Counted from the stretch's first letter, positions 32,330 through 45,300 are shown. The stretch: 52,305 nucleotides of DNA from Dimargaris cristalligena (GCA_027576995.1 JANBQC010000141.1:1-52305), one strand, 5' to 3'. Notes: a model not told the origin generated them from the letters alone. Program-made: numbers and translations.

Positions 32330-33057
32330 TTAGTACAACGCGACCTGGAGAGTGTTCTTCATAATATTGGGAAAGAAACATTCCCGGAAAAGGGTAAATA
32401 AGTCCTCGAAGCACCCGGGCATATCCACAACCATGCGGTCTTTGGCATCGCGGAAGCAATCGATGATGACTAGCTCAACGCGGTCCATTTTCAGCGCGCC
32501 TGTCGGACCAGAGTGGTAGATAAACCAAGTGATTTGCGCACACATCCAGCATTGGTGGTGTATAATATATATGTATATGTATGAAAAAAATTAAAAAGGG
32601 AAAGCATGGTTAAGCCATATTAGAGCGATTAGGAAGCCATTATACTAGTAGTTGTTGGAATTAGGACCCCTCAATTTGGATACCAGATGCATCTTAAAGC
32701 ATGTAGGGGTCCTTTTAACATAAACCGCTGGGAAAACCTACCCTTATTTTCGGTTAATTTGAGCATCCGAGTTGGGGTACCAATCGCGAAATCGACTTGA
32801 CCCTTCTTCAAAAAAGCAGCCTGTTCGGCGACCTTTACTTTGCGGGCATGCAGACTGGCCACCTGCCTAACCGAAGTGGCTTTTTGGACATGTCTTGATA
32901 AGTAAATCGAGTTGAGGTCAATTATTATTATTATTAATTTTTAAAAAAAGAATAAAAAATACATAATGATAATAAAACAAACAAATAAATAGATTAGTCT
33001 TGCATCCAATACGGACCAATAGCCGGATACAGTAACTTGTATTTAGGGTTAGCGAGA

Positions 33058-33097
<40 letters not shown>

Positions 33098-34143
33098 TAT
33101 ATTTTCCACCAAATGACTTACTTGATCAGTTCCTTGGCCCGGTTGTTCTCGCACGTAATAATTAGGATGCGAGGGCTACCCTTGGGGTTGGTTTTGAATT
33201 TTCTTTCCAAGTCAACCTTGCTGACTACCGGTTTAGAATGGACACGGGCACACACATGGTATAAATAGTGCAGTCGATTAATAAGTATGACGTGTCCGAA
33301 TCTTTGGTTTAAATGCCGGTAAAGTAAATTTTACTATTCGTATTTAAAAAATGAAGATCAGGGGATTCACAATAAAAAATCTTACATTCTTTCAACCAGG
33401 CGCCGATGTTGGAAGTGGTTCGCGGTTTGTCAAAACTGCTCGAGTTTAGGATACAGTCATCTAATGGGATATTTCAAAGTAGCAAAACATAGGGCTATAC
33501 TGTCAATAGGTTCATCGTACTGCCTGGACTAGGGAAACCATCAAAGCAATTCATCGAACTAAACCAAATAATAATAATAAAGATAATCGAATACGCTATA
33601 TTTTACCTGTGAAAGTACAAGTCGCAAGTTCAAGCTCGGTGATGCCTTTGAAAGCCAGCTTGAGTTTTTGATTAAAGAAGGCGACCTGGGCCGGTGTATT
33701 GGCAAGGGCAATGGCCGGATTACCGAATTTACTGGGGTTGCGATCCTAGAGCAATAGCCATGATGATTACCAATACAATGGTAATAGGAGGGGGTATGCA
33801 TATTAATAGAGTGTGAGGTAGTGGTGGTGGTGGTAAGGAAGGAGGGTTAAGCTTAGTCCATGGTTTGTTTTCCGCCGAAGAACTACCCGGTGCACTGGAT
33901 GAAACCCAATGATTTAAGTTCCGCAGGGATCCTCCCCCTACTACCCTCTGGCCACCAAAACCCTATAAGGGGGGGAGGTGATATGGGAAAATGGGTTTTT
34001 ACCTTCTTCTTCCGCTTGTTGGCCTTGGGGCCAGTCCCACTGGCTTCGGGGTCATTGGTCTCGTTTTCAACGGAATAGTCATCGACTGCGTAGTCCAGAC
34101 CATCATCGAGGGATTCCACGGCTTGATAACGGCGCTTAGACAT
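32330..34143 (-). CDS. CMS1: CMS1/CMSS1-like ribosome biogenesis protein (259 aa, six exons)
   Basis: Exons: 34143-34003, 33745-33607, 33460-33386, 33224-33122, 32893-32742 and 32499-32330. Donors are GTAAAA, GTAAAA, GTAAGA, GTAAGT and GTAGGT; phases agree throughout. The product starts MSKRRYQAVESLDD with an acidic stretch followed by ANKRKKK (nuclear-localisation-like). The family core follows: AFFNQKLKLAF, then PRILIITCENNRAKELIK, DFAIGTPTRMLKL and LELVIIDC-like VELVIIDCFRDAKDRM. These resemble a reduced helicase-like Rossmann core without Walker A. Yeast Cms1 associates with the small-subunit processome. The family usually has ~260-290 residues. The gene cannot be found as one frame, since every exon is under 60 codons. 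Confidence 0.88.
33058..33083. repeat. (AT)n microsatellite in CMS1-like intron 4
   Basis: About thirteen AT units inside the intron between 33121 and 32894. Confidence 0.85.
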
Positions 34144-34774
34144 GGTGTTTAGAGAAGGGGAATGCTATTGGGTCAAGCTGGTGCAATGGAATTGAAGAGG
34201 TACCGTTGGTAGTGTGAAGTGCTGTATATTAAGCTTAGCAATGTGTATTAAGAGCAGTCAACTATGGCCAATTCACAAAAATACGAATGCTGTTCTCACT
34301 AGACGTGTCTTATATTTCGAAAGATCTGCACTATTTGCGACAAGTTTCAAAAAGAAAAAAATAGAATAAAAACGGAGGGGGTAATAAGCTTTGCGTATAG
34401 GATTTTCTCCACACTACCAAACTTCGAAATAGGCTGAGAAAGGGGGAGGATTTTTGCCCTTGCCTCAAGTGCTCTACACCACACTATTGGCCTCAGAAAA
34501 AATATCTGAATTTAGTCAGGTGATCTCGGAAGCCCGGCCAAATCCATTTGATCCGATTGATCGAGTCATATAAATATCCCAACGAAACAATACTAAACAT
34601 TTCTAATATGTTTGGAAAATTAAAATATCATTTTATTTCTAAATAGTTGTAATAATAAGAAATCGAACTCCTTGATTAAATCGTCGTAGGTCTAGTACAT
34701 CCGTTGGCTATTCCTGCAACTATCCGGGCAGGTCTAATAAGGGTAGGATGGCGGCGTGCATGGCCCCGCCATGA
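34144..34774. other. Gap upstream of the CMS1-like gene
   Basis: AT-rich; holds the CMS1-like promoter and the 3' end of the next minus-strand gene. No other gene is seen. Confidence 0.5.
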
Positions 34775-36829
34775 TCAGTAATCGGGGGATTGGTCTGGCG
34801 TTAGCTTACGTTGTCGAGTAGTAGCCACGTACTCGATATGGGTTTCGAAGCGGTGATGGTTATACAAACCCCGGGTCAAATCGGTGAGCCGGCTATTAAT
34901 GGCAAACTGGCCGTCTGCCAAACGAATCAGATTCACCAGTTGGCGGTGCTGGGTGGCGAAACCCGTAAAATAATTTCCTAAATAGATACTACGCTGACCC
35001 CAGGAAATGCGGTCAAAGACCATTTTAAGATCCTCGTAAAACGGCATCATCAACGCCAGCAAATACCTATTAAACAGAGCCAAACGATAGCGGTCCAGGT
35101 GGGCATCGATCAACTTGCCCTCGTGGCGGGAATGCCGGGCTATAAACTCCACGTTCATGAGTTCCAGGATGGAGTGTTGAAACTTTACCGATTGGCCGAG
35201 ATCCCTATTATAAAGGGTAGGGGCCAGTAATTCGCGAATGGGCGTAATGACATCGACGCCGCCTTGGTTGTACCATTCGATTTCCTGCACGGATGAATCC
35301 CCGGCCTGGGCATACAGTTGTTTGAGATTCGCTAGAAAGCCGCCTAATAATTCCTGGAGTCCGGTCATGCGTTGGTCGGGATCGAGACTGCCCCCATGGA
35401 GATTATTGATCGCCATTACGTTTTGGTGAAAGTAATTATTCAATTCTTTGGTGATTTGGGCTTCCCGAACCGGAACTTCATCCCACTGCATTAATTCGCC
35501 CAAGTGAGCTCTCAGGAATCGGTCTTCCTTGGTGACGACCGGCCGCCGTCCCCCCTCCGCTGGATTAGAGAGGCCGGCGGCTTGGTGGCGGGAGATGGCA
35601 CGCTTTTTCTGACCGTCGGAGGGCTCAGTCGCATAATACTCGACGGGGAAAGTTCGGTAGAGGGCCCCTTTCCGGTTGGACCTCGGGTAATGCTCGGAGG
35701 AGAGGATTGGGCCCTGGTAATTCTTACGGTCGGCTGAGCCTCTGGCGGAGGTAGGGGCTGTGGTGGTGGTGGCAGCGACGGGACGGTTTAGCCGGGCAGC
35801 GCCATTCGGTTTGTTCGACTTGACCCCGGGAGGGGAGCGGTCTTTCAATTTGGGTAACCTGACAGGCACATGGCCCCTTTGGTCTTGCTCAAACCAGTGC
35901 GGCTCTTCATAATGGGTCGGGGGGATGTCCAAACGCGTCGTCTGTTTTGCCTCAGTGGGGGTGTTCACCTTCGGCTTGGTGTTGGTGTGGGTGTTGGAGT
36001 CAGTTGAAGATGGTGCTTTGATGCTAGGCGTGGGGTTGGGTTCAACCTTTTCGGGGGTGGTTTTTTTGGGCAAACCTGCCATCACCGCAGCACTGTATGA
36101 AGTTGGCTTTTCCCGCCCGACTTCGTACCATTGTCTATTATACACCTTCTCGTCGGCAGCGGTCTTCAGAGTCCCTTGAGTAAAGTCACCGCCTTCGATC
36201 ACGGGATTTGACGACCCCGAGTTGGGCGAGGCATCGGTCATTTCGGATGAGGGAATATCCAAGACGATGGGCTGAGCGCTCGACCCGGGTTCTTCCATGA
36301 TAATTTCAACGTCCAAGTCATTTGGGGCACTATCATAGTAATCATCATCTTTCCAGTCATAGTTGGCAAAACAATCGGCTAGGGATGCGAAGCCACTCTT
36401 TTCAGTTGACGGATCGGTGTTCGGTTGTTCCTCGACTCGGACGGTCTCGTCGTGATTTTCCTCCGCGGCCACGTCCGTATACAAAGATAGACCGCTAGTC
36501 TTGGGGGAATCTACCTCAGATAAATTAGCAACCGACAAACTGTCGGGAGTTTGGTAGTTGACGAAGTTGGGCGAAGAAACCCCCCCATTCCTGGAAGATG
36601 GGCGAGTCTCGGGGGAATCAACCAATTGGTGGGGGTCCTTAACCTCTTCTTCAGTGTAGGGATGGTCCTCCCAGCTATCCCAGGTGGGCGTATCGAGAAC
36701 AGCCTCCTTGGGCACGGTGACCCCTACGGTTTCGCTGGCCCGGGCTCGGAGGGTTTGCGATCCAATGGTCCAACAGAAGACAAGGACCGTCGGTACCGTG
36801 TATTTCCACGAAGGGGTTAAACGCGGCAT
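34775..36829 (-). CDS. Large secreted protein of unknown family (684 aa)
   Basis: A single exon. The frame opens at 36865, but the ATG at 36829 (residue 13 of that frame) has a strong GCCGCCATG context and starts a better signal peptide: MPRLTPSWKYTV, hydrophobic PTVLVFCWTIG, then RARASE. Residues ~30-420 are acidic, Ser/Thr/Pro-rich and probably disordered, with mucin-like Thr runs (ATTTTAPTSA). The C-terminal ~240 residues, starting near KEDRFLRAHLGEL, look like a compact helical domain with repeated aromatic and Arg positions (RYRLALFNRYLLALMMPFYE). No cysteine pattern or known domain is recognised. Secretion is inferred. It could be a wall-associated or host-interaction protein, but nothing in the sequence proves that. 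Confidence 0.78.
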   Translation of the reverse strand: MPRLTPSWKYTVPTVLVFCWTIGSQTLRARASETVGVTVPKEAVLDTPTWDSWEDHPYTEEEVKDPHQLVDSPETRPSSRNGGVSSPNFVNYQTPDSLSVANLSEVDSPKTSGLSLYTDVAAEENHDETVRVEEQPNTDPSTEKSGFASLADCFANYDWKDDDYYDSAPNDLDVEIIMEEPGSSAQPIVLDIPSSEMTDASPNSGSSNPVIEGGDFTQGTLKTAADEKVYNRQWYEVGREKPTSYSAAVMAGLPKKTTPEKVEPNPTPSIKAPSSTDSNTHTNTKPKVNTPTEAKQTTRLDIPPTHYEEPHWFEQDQRGHVPVRLPKLKDRSPPGVKSNKPNGAARLNRPVAATTTTAPTSARGSADRKNYQGPILSSEHYPRSNRKGALYRTFPVEYYATEPSDGQKKRAISRHQAAGLSNPAEGGRRPVVTKEDRFLRAHLGELMQWDEVPVREAQITKELNNYFHQNVMAINNLHGGSLDPDQRMTGLQELLGGFLANLKQLYAQAGDSSVQEIEWYNQGGVDVITPIRELLAPTLYNRDLGQSVKFQHSILELMNVEFIARHSRHEGKLIDAHLDRYRLALFNRYLLALMMPFYEDLKMVFDRISWGQRSIYLGNYFTGFATQHRQLVNLIRLADGQFAINSRLTDLTRGLYNHHRFETHIEYVATTRQRKLTPDQSPDY

Positions 36830-39800
36830 GGCGGCTATATATCGTAGAATAATCGATACCAACACAGGTAGAGAGTAGGCCGCTAATAATAATCAACTTA
36901 ATAACACGGAATGCAATGAACGGCGGGCAATGACGGTGGCGTACCTTGTTTTTGATGGCCCACGATAAAATTATGGAATTCCAAAATGGGGACACGCTAG
37001 TGGTGGGTTTATATACCTTTTAATTAGTTCTATTCTCCCCGGAAATTGAACCGGTGCGGCCTCTTCTCACCTTCTTTTGACTTCCCCCTCCCCTCCAGCT
37101 TTCCGAAACAATACATTTAGAATAAAACAAAAAAATTATTACCTACTTTGTGGTACATTCATGGGACCTTTCCTATACAGTCAGCCTTAGTACAACGTAT
37201 CCTGGCCGCCCTTGTTCGCCTTTATTGATCTATACAGCAACATATTGCTTCTTAGCGAGCAGCGGTGTTGTGTACAAGCCCCTATATCTATGATCAGCCA
37301 GCCGCTGCCCCATTCTTCGTAACAACCCAATTTTAACGTCGCTATAAGTGGCCGTGAGTCTTCCGCGGCATTCTGAACACTCGCCATTAGTGGGCTCAAT
37401 TAGACAGGGTTGCACACATCTCCCACACGTACAACTCCCTCTCGCATCAACTACCTTTTAAAAAAATGCATCCCGTAGTTCCAATGCGCCAGGCGGCCTT
37501 ATTATTTAAAACGGCTGCCGTATTTAATTCGTCGATTTTCGAGCGTACACGACCCTTTTCCATTTTGGGTTATGGCTGGGAGACAGTCAGTCTAACTGAA
37601 CCATGACCTGTCTACACACCGATTTGGGACGAACTTCTCCCATATACTATATTGTAGTACATATCAGTGCAACTTGTTGTCTAACCCCGTTGAGTAGCGA
37701 TACTGGCCTCGTTCTCGCCGGCAGTTTATATTTTGTTGTATTTATTTTAAAAAAGTGGGCATTGTGGCTGTATTATTGAGGATTGAAACCCCCCTAAAAT
37801 GGGGGTTTCGGAACTACATAATATACAGTACGACATAATTGTTCTATGGAGGGAGGAAGGTTGGGCCAATAACTAACCCGAGAATTTACGATTCGAGATG
37901 TAAGCTAGGGACGTTGACCAATGATTAGTTGGTTGGGTTACGTGCAAAGTGAGCTGAGTGGTTACCCTGGGTCGGACTAGCTTTCGGGACATGACTAAAA
38001 AACAAGCTATGTATGCCTGCTCCAATAAATAGGATCAATCTAGTGCTTAAGACCCTCTCGTAAATGTATTTGCATTTTGGGAAAAAGCCAATTGAGCAGC
38101 CCCAGGCATCGCATTAGTCCACGATGACGACGGGCCCAGTTTCCCGGTGCCTTAGCCCAGCGGGTTCTGCGTTGGGTTGTAGGTAGTTTTCACATGGAAG
38201 TAAAGCAAGCTTATCCATGCCACAATCCTACTATACTCACCCACCCGATTTCAAACCAACTAAAAATGATCTGATGTTGGCTGGGTGGGGGGAAGGAAAC
38301 GTGGGCAATTCCGGATCTGACAGGATAATTCCATAAAATCCGCTGGGCCATGGTCGCACGTCTTCCCCGCCCCTTTCGTGTCGCTCTAATGAGCTGGACG
38401 GGTGCCTTGGTGTTGGGGCTTGCTGCCGGTTGCGCCGACATATTCTTTGTGCGACCTTGTGGATGGTGAACTTGCTGAAGGAAGACCAGATGATTCGTAA
38501 ATAGGGCTCACTGTGGTGCGTATTTTTCTTTTAGTCTAGCTATGGGAGGGAACCCCAGTAAAATCAACCGAGCCAATACCGTCTTTCAAGAGAAGGGGAG
38601 AGGGGTGAATGTATTCTACATAAATTCCCTGGATATATGACAAACATTTAAGCTAGAAAGGATTAAAACCACTGGAATACCCCGGACCTGGGGGGATACT
38701 GGGGGTGAAAGGCGCCGTCCAAATAATAGGGTCGCTAGAATTGTGAACATTCGCCAGATAAGAGGCTGAGACATGGCGGCAGAGTAAAGTTAAACCCAAA
38801 CTTAATCGATGATGGCAGTATTATATGAACTACACGAGGTGGCCAGTGCCACCATCAGAGGGAATCGGTCCCCCTGAACTAGAGTGGTCACCTGACTCCC
38901 TCAGTGAGAGCGCACCGCCAAGCGGAGAGCGAACAGTTACAAGACTTACCATCAATACTAATGTGCCCAGAGTATAAAATAGGGATTAGCTCGCTATAAC
39001 GTGGGTTCTTTATGTTCTAATAAAATAACTATATATATCTTAAAAAACCCTACGCCCTACTCGGCTCCCCTAAATACTAGTCCACCACGACCAAACGTAA
39101 CACCAGTATTCGAAACGTACTTGGGTGAGATGAAATTCAGGGGCTCCAGTCCAAGAAACGGGGTTTTATAATGGGGTTAAGGGCATAGTTGTTCGCGCTG
39201 CGCATGTGTACATACCCGAACTATGAAACCATTCTACTCTTTTTCACCGCCCCGACCTCTCTCCCCCTTCCCATGACTATATTCCCCGCACATGCTTGCT
39301 GTAGGCTCGATTGGGCCGGGTTACACACATGCCACTGCTTGTATCCTTTCGATTCGGTTTATCCGGCCTTTAGAGCAGGCAGTGTGGTTTGGCAGATCGG
39401 ATGGCCTTGTCCAGAAAAATACGGCCAGTTTACAGTGCATCGATCTTGGGAAATGGTGTAGCCACCATTGGCTTGAATCGCGCGTGCCTATGGTGGTACG
39501 GGATGGGAGTAAGCGGAAGGGGGATATTTGACACAGTGTCCCAACAGTGGTGGACATAGTTGGCCGTTTACAGCCTGCCGGATATATTTATTTGACATGG
39601 CTTAATTTGTTGGCCGAGTTCTTTACATTCGCTATAAAAGGGTCGACGACGAGTACAGATAGTTCGCGGCAATCCCCAGCCCAAAGTTGTAAACATGATC
39701 TCATATGTATTTTCCTATAGATATAGGCGTGAAGTCCCCACCTGCGTGTATAAGCATCAGTAACGTAAACTGATTACTGAAATCATATTGATAAAATCTA

Positions 39801-40691
39801 TAGCGTAGTATATCAGATGGCGTATGATCTATACCTGAATACGACTGCCTGGTGGGATTCGCGATTGATGATCTAAAGAAGGACAGGGAACCTTCGAAAA
39901 TGGATTCGTACGTGTCTAGGAAAAGACGGATCCGTTCGGTACAACTGTATGACGACAATCGCCACCCAACAATGAGTTTGACCAAAAAGCCCATGATTAA
40001 CCAAGTGCCCAGGTTCTATACGCGACGGGGCTAGTATGGAAACCGGACCATGGTTTGCAGGTGGTATTAAGCCGTTTATTTCTGGAGTTTACATTGGTAT
40101 AAATCATTTTGGAGACTTCCAATGGGTCTTGACTGCAGGTTGTACTTCGGCGCTTGTATTTCAATATTGTACTGAGGTGTCCATCTTTTCACTTTAGAAC
40201 CCAGAAGAGTCGGACATGTTTATGCCCGTGTCATGAGATATACCACTCCACACCTTTGTTGATGGGCGGTTGGTCCAGACACCCCCCTTTACTTGACTGT
40301 CTACAGTGTAGAATTCAGCACCAGCTGCGTATAGCACCTTTTATTCACTAAGCCAGACGGGTGGACTGAATAGCCCTGGTTAATGTAATAAAGTACCCAA
40401 GGCTAGATAGACAATGGGAACCATGCCGGGGTTGGACCATTTTCAAGCTCCGCACAGTGTGTGATGGCAGTGCGTCATTCTGGTCAGCTGCGCCAAAGAA
40501 CAGTCCCCGCCAACCCCCCATAACGTAAGTCCGCCCAGTAGGCTTGGCCTTGTTCAATTGTTCACCACCAAAGTTCCGCCCCTTCCTCGCTGTGCCTTTC
40601 TAAAGTCAAACGTTTCCTGGTTTATTCTTCTCATTCCACCCTTTTCTATTCTATTCTTTGGAATTCTTGTTCTATATTCGACTAGTTCACC
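36830..40691. other. 3.9 kb gene-poor region
   Basis: Six-frame reading shows only short frames. The minus-strand frame 38441-38211 is the best candidate for an orphan exon (starts MSAQPAASPNTK, followed by a GTGAGT donor) but has no supported partner exon. No RNA gene is recognised. The last ~150 bases before 40692 are pyrimidine-rich, as expected for the YOS1 promoter. Confidence 0.5.
37785..37809. repeat. Perfect short hairpin (9 bp stem)
   Basis: GAAACCCCC and GGGGGTTTC are separated by a seven-base loop. There is no T-tract and no nearby gene end, so a function is not assigned. Confidence 0.6.
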
Positions 40692-41519
40692 ATGTTCGCG
40701 CTTGGCACTCTCTTCTACCTCGGGCTCATGCTCCTGAACGCCGTGGCGGTGTTGCACGAACAACGCTTCTTATCCAAAAGTAAGTCCCGCAAAGGCCTTT
40801 ATCTCGGGCACACTAATAACACTCAGGGTTGGAGTAACCCTTTTTCCCGAGGAGGATATAGTATAAGTGCTTGTTAAATGGGGTTGTGTTCACTGCCATT
40901 TTGGCCAACCGCAATAACCGCCTCTCTCCCTTGTCTCGCCGATTCTGCCTTAAGGAGGGGCCGGCCCATTTCCTGAAGGGAATCGAAAGGACCAACTGTC
41001 CTTGTACTACTTTATCATGGTCCACACTAGGGGTATTTACCGCATGGTGTTCCTCCTTCCTCGTGCGCCACACTAACTGCTCGTTTTGTATCGCCCCCCC
41101 CCACTTCGTCCCTATCGTCTTGCTACCCTTATACCATTTTCCATCGAAACTCCCACTACCGGCAGTTGGCTGGTCAATCGAGCAACTGAGTGGTTTCCAT
41201 GACGCCAACCAAGAGGTCAAACTTCGTATCATTCATCTCATTTCGGCTATCCGGATGCTGCTTCGAAGTAAGTCGGAATTCCTTAATAGCTTCTCGCATT
41301 CTTTACGGCATCAATGTCCCCTGGATATATTGAGTGTCCACCTGATTGTAAATAGGGATTTCTATTTTCTGATTTTAAAATAATAATATTATTATTCATG
41401 AAATACTAATCGAATTAATACCGATATTATCTTTATTGGAATCTGCCATTGCGCATTATGTAGTTCCGCTGATCTTCGTCAACTCGATGGTGATTGTCTA
41501 CGAAATTATCCTCGGGTGA
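40692..41519 (+). CDS. YOS1: YOS1/IER3IP1-like ER-Golgi transport protein (81 aa, three exons)
   Basis: Exons: 40692-40779, 41166-41267 and 41464-41519. Introns have GTAAGT donors and CAG/TAG acceptors, and phases are both 1. Exon 1 gives MFALGTLFYLGLMLLNAVAV and LHEQRFLSK; exon 2 starts IGWS and ends RMLLR; exon 3 gives IPLIFVNSMVIVYEIILG. The pattern of two membrane helices, the HE-RFL motif, the IGW turn, and the short C-terminus after VYE matches Yos1/IER3IP1 (about 80 aa). Yos1 is a subunit of the Yip1-Yif1 complex needed for COPII vesicle traffic from ER to Golgi. The start has a TTCACCATGTT context. It is followed by convergent beta-adaptin. Confidence 0.93.
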
Positions 41520-42391
41520 CATTGATCCTTCGCCTCAAAATATAGTTCGACCGTATCAACCCCCCTCCAAAAAAACGAGCCCCCAGACTGCGCTGTCCTC
41601 ATCTTTTCCTTCTCGTATTACCCTATTGTGCATTATTTCCGGTAGACGTATCGGTTAAATCTTCGCTCAGATCAACTCTCAGCCCAAGGCCTTATTTGTA
41701 TTCTTACTCATTAGTGTATTTTTTTTTGACTTGCCTATTCGATTAGGCCGACTATCCGGTAATTCTAATTAGGTCATCATGTAATCTATCCCCGCATTTA
41801 TTCCCGAGCGAAATTCACCTCTTCGCTAAATAGGTCCGCTGCTTAAAGGTTTTATTAATCCACCTCGGACTATTCCCATCATTCAAGTTTTTTTGTTTGT
41901 CAAACCTATCTCTTCTAATACGTACTTCTATCTGGCAACCCAAAATAAATACATAATATTATCCCTTGATCGTTTGCGCAAGCATAGACCACGTGGAGCA
42001 TATCGGATCTCGTCGAATGGTATTGTCCCATGGTAAGGGGAACCAGTAGAGAAAGAGAGGGAGACCGTACCTTTTGAAGTAAAATGAAGTGAATGTTTAT
42101 TATATGATGATGTTGGAGGGTAGAAAGGGCAGTGTCCCTTTCAGAAAGTCAATAATAGATTATATATATATATAGATCATAAATACTAACGCTAAACCTG
42201 TAATTATTCAGTATATGGAAATAAGGGACCCAGGAGTGTGAGAGGATGGTCGAATAAAATATAGCCGTGTATCCCATAGTAGATGGTGCATGTGGGGTTT
42301 TTTAAGGCTAAATCGGGTAGAAATCGCCACTCCCAGTCCACGGCTGCCAAAAAATGCGGCTATTGTCGAACAACGTCCCCCGTCCCCATGT
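41520..42391. other. Convergent 3' region between YOS1 and beta-adaptin
   Basis: AT-rich DNA with T tracts near 41720 and 41888 and a (TA)n tract near 42160. No gene is seen. Confidence 0.55.
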
Positions 42392-45300
42392 TTAGCTATT
42401 CCGGCCGCTCACTAGAATAGCCTCCAGGGCCGCTTGATAAGGTTCCACCAAGTGAGTCGCAAACGTTTTAGTGGCAAAGGAGCCCACTTGGAAGGCGGGG
42501 TCGAGTTTGATTTCACTCAAAAATACCGAGCCATCCAAAGTCGTTGCGGACACGTAGAAATGGGTCAAACCGTCCACCACCCGTTCGGCCACGGTGAAAA
42601 TATTGTTCCGGTGCAGTTTTTGGCGCACCTGGAGCATCGTTTGGTAATTGAGCGAATACACGGTCCCTAGTTTCTGCATGGCGTCGGGAATTTCCTTCCA
42701 GGCACTCAGGAACCGATCCTGTTCCAATTGGGCATTCTCCTGAAACAGAATGTGGACCAGATAGGTGGTCTGGAAGTAAAAAATGCCCAACGAGGTCTTG
42801 AGGGCCACTTGGAGGTTGTTAATGGGGCTCATGGACTGGACCAGCCCTTGGGTGTTGAGCGCTAGGGAGGCGTCCGTCGATTGGCCAGGCGGTACAATTG
42901 GTGCCACCAGAGGGGCAGTCGGCCAGATGCCGAAGCTAAAAATTGGAGTTGGGAGGTGGTGGATATTAGAAATGGGGAGAGGAGAAGGGCATTTTAGCGA
43001 GGTGAAAATCCAGTGTTACTCAATGACATATCAGCCGGCGGAATTGGTCCAATGGGTTGTAGCGGGTGTTGGTCCAAAGTAGCCATGTCTGTGTCAGAAA
43101 CACAGCATTGCCGGATTGGCCAAATGATCGCTTTTGGATTATGCGTCAATTTATAAGACTCTGTTGCCTCAGTGGAACGGCCGTTCCCCCAAAAATGGAA
43201 TGGTGGTGGGGGGAGCTTGACACACATACCACACATCAAAAGGTCTATGGGAAAATAGTGGAACCAACATCTCCCCCCTCCATATTTATCACTCGATTCG
43301 ATAATAACCACTTACCTATTCTTGTTAAACTGAATCGCAAAGTCGCCCACCGGCTGAGATGAGAAGTTGCTGAACGAAAGGTCCAAAAAAAGTTGACTGC
43401 CCCGGCGAGCAAAGGTACCAGTGACCTCCAGCCCTTTGGCGTTCTGGGCGGACAACAGTACTTTTTTGTTGGGCACGAAATAGCCGCTGAGTTCTTCTTC
43501 CTGGTTAGTTGACGGCGACGGGAGGGGCATTGCCGGGTGTGACTGGGGGGCGGCCAATTGCAAGCCGGCCATATTCTGCTGAAGGGCCGCCGCTGTTTCG
43601 TCGACTGGGTAGAATTGATTGGTGAAGCCATGTTGCAGGGAGGGTGAAGGCGACGGCAGGGGTCCACTACTCCGGGGAGTAGTAGGCCCGGCGGAAAAGG
43701 CCTGGGCCAGGGCATTAGTGGGGTCCATGGCCGCGGTAGGGGATGCGGGATTGTAGGCGGAGGATGCGAACGGGTTGGCCGGAACCGGGGCCATTGTTGC
43801 TAAAGCAGTCGTTCTCGTCATCGTTGAGGTGTTCATCGATGCCACCGTTAAAGCCATTTGGTTCGCTGGGGCCCCACCCAGTAATGCCAAGGGGTCGTCA
43901 CCTTTCAGGAAATCGGATTCTAGTCGCGAGTAATCGCCGTTGTCCGTTTGGCCGTCACCATAATTGGCGGTGAATCCAGTCATTCCTCCGGTGGCCGCAT
44001 TGAGCCCTTGGGCATTTGAAGTTCCCGGGCCGTTGGCCCCACTGGCTCCCTCCACTTGGAGACCCGAGCCGTCGTCGTTAAAGTCCAAGTCCAACAGGTC
44101 AATGAGTTGGGGATTCAGGTTCAAATTGGCCGGATAACGGTTATTGTGGCCCAGCTGGGTACTATCGTCCACTGCGTAGGGGTTGGCCAAAGACGACTCG
44201 TGGTCATTCTCGTCGTCGGTGAGTCCCGGATTCGTGCGGACAAGAGCCCGGCTGATATCCTGCACCATCAGGTCACTGGAATCGGACCGCGTGGGGGCCA
44301 TATCGGTGGTTGGCGGGACCTGGGTGAGTACAATCCCATCGGCCTGTTCGGCCTCGGTGGTCGCCGCCGCCAAAGCGGCCGCTGCCGCCGACGTATCGGG
44401 GATCTGCAGGACCTTCGAGGCGGGTAACAGCCGGCGTTTGGCCCCCGGAATGAAGGTTGCCGGGGGTTTGTGGTACACGGCGGCCAGGCTGGAAATATTG
44501 AGTAGGAGTTCCTCCAGCAATAGGGGGTCCAGATTCTCGGCCTCAGCCGAGATATCGGGCTTATCGGACAGGATAATTTCCTTGGCCGCTTCGGGGTCGG
44601 TGGACAGGAGGCGCCAGTAAATGTAACCCCGGTCCCGCAGGTCGGGGTTATCCACTTCCTCGGTAGCCCATTTGAGGACCTTGGGTACCAACTCCTGGCC
44701 CAGGGTGGGGCGTTTGATGAATAGCTTTACCGTGGCGGTTAAAAGGGCGAGTTGGACTTCGGTGGGCTCCTCCAGGAAGGTATCCAGAAAGCCCTCCAAT
44801 ACCTCGTCCGAGTTATCGATACGGTCGGCGTACTGACCGATAATCCAAATCATGGCCGCTTTGGCGTCCGAGTCGTCTAAGCTATCCAGGTTCTCACACA
44901 GAATCCCGATGATACTTTCGTAGCGATTGGGATATTTACGGAAAATATCCTTGATAACCACCACGGCCTCCTGTACCACATAGTTTACCTTAGTTCTGAT
45001 CAGGTCCAGCAGCACTTCAATGCACCGCTCGGCTGCTACGTCGATTTTAATTGCCAGGCGACCAATCGACCGCACGGCTTTGCGGACAAAATCCACGTCC
45101 ACCTCGGCGGCGTATTCCTGGAGTTCGGGCAACACGAAGCTGTAGTTTTTATCGGATGTGAGGCGGATGAGAATCTCAAGTTTGGCCAATTTGACGTAAA
45201 TGGGATCGTTATATTTGCAGAAGAAGGATTTCAACTGACTGTTGAGAAGGGTGGGGCGGCGTTGGATAATAATGAGGATGTTGCGGAGGGCCACATATTG

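Noticed and set aside
40780..40877. Direct readthrough of YOS1 exon 1 into GWSNPFSRGG
   Set aside because: It resembles the IGW motif by chance. No splice phase joins it to exon 1, whereas the exon at 41166 gives IGWS in frame and continues into the conserved C-terminus.
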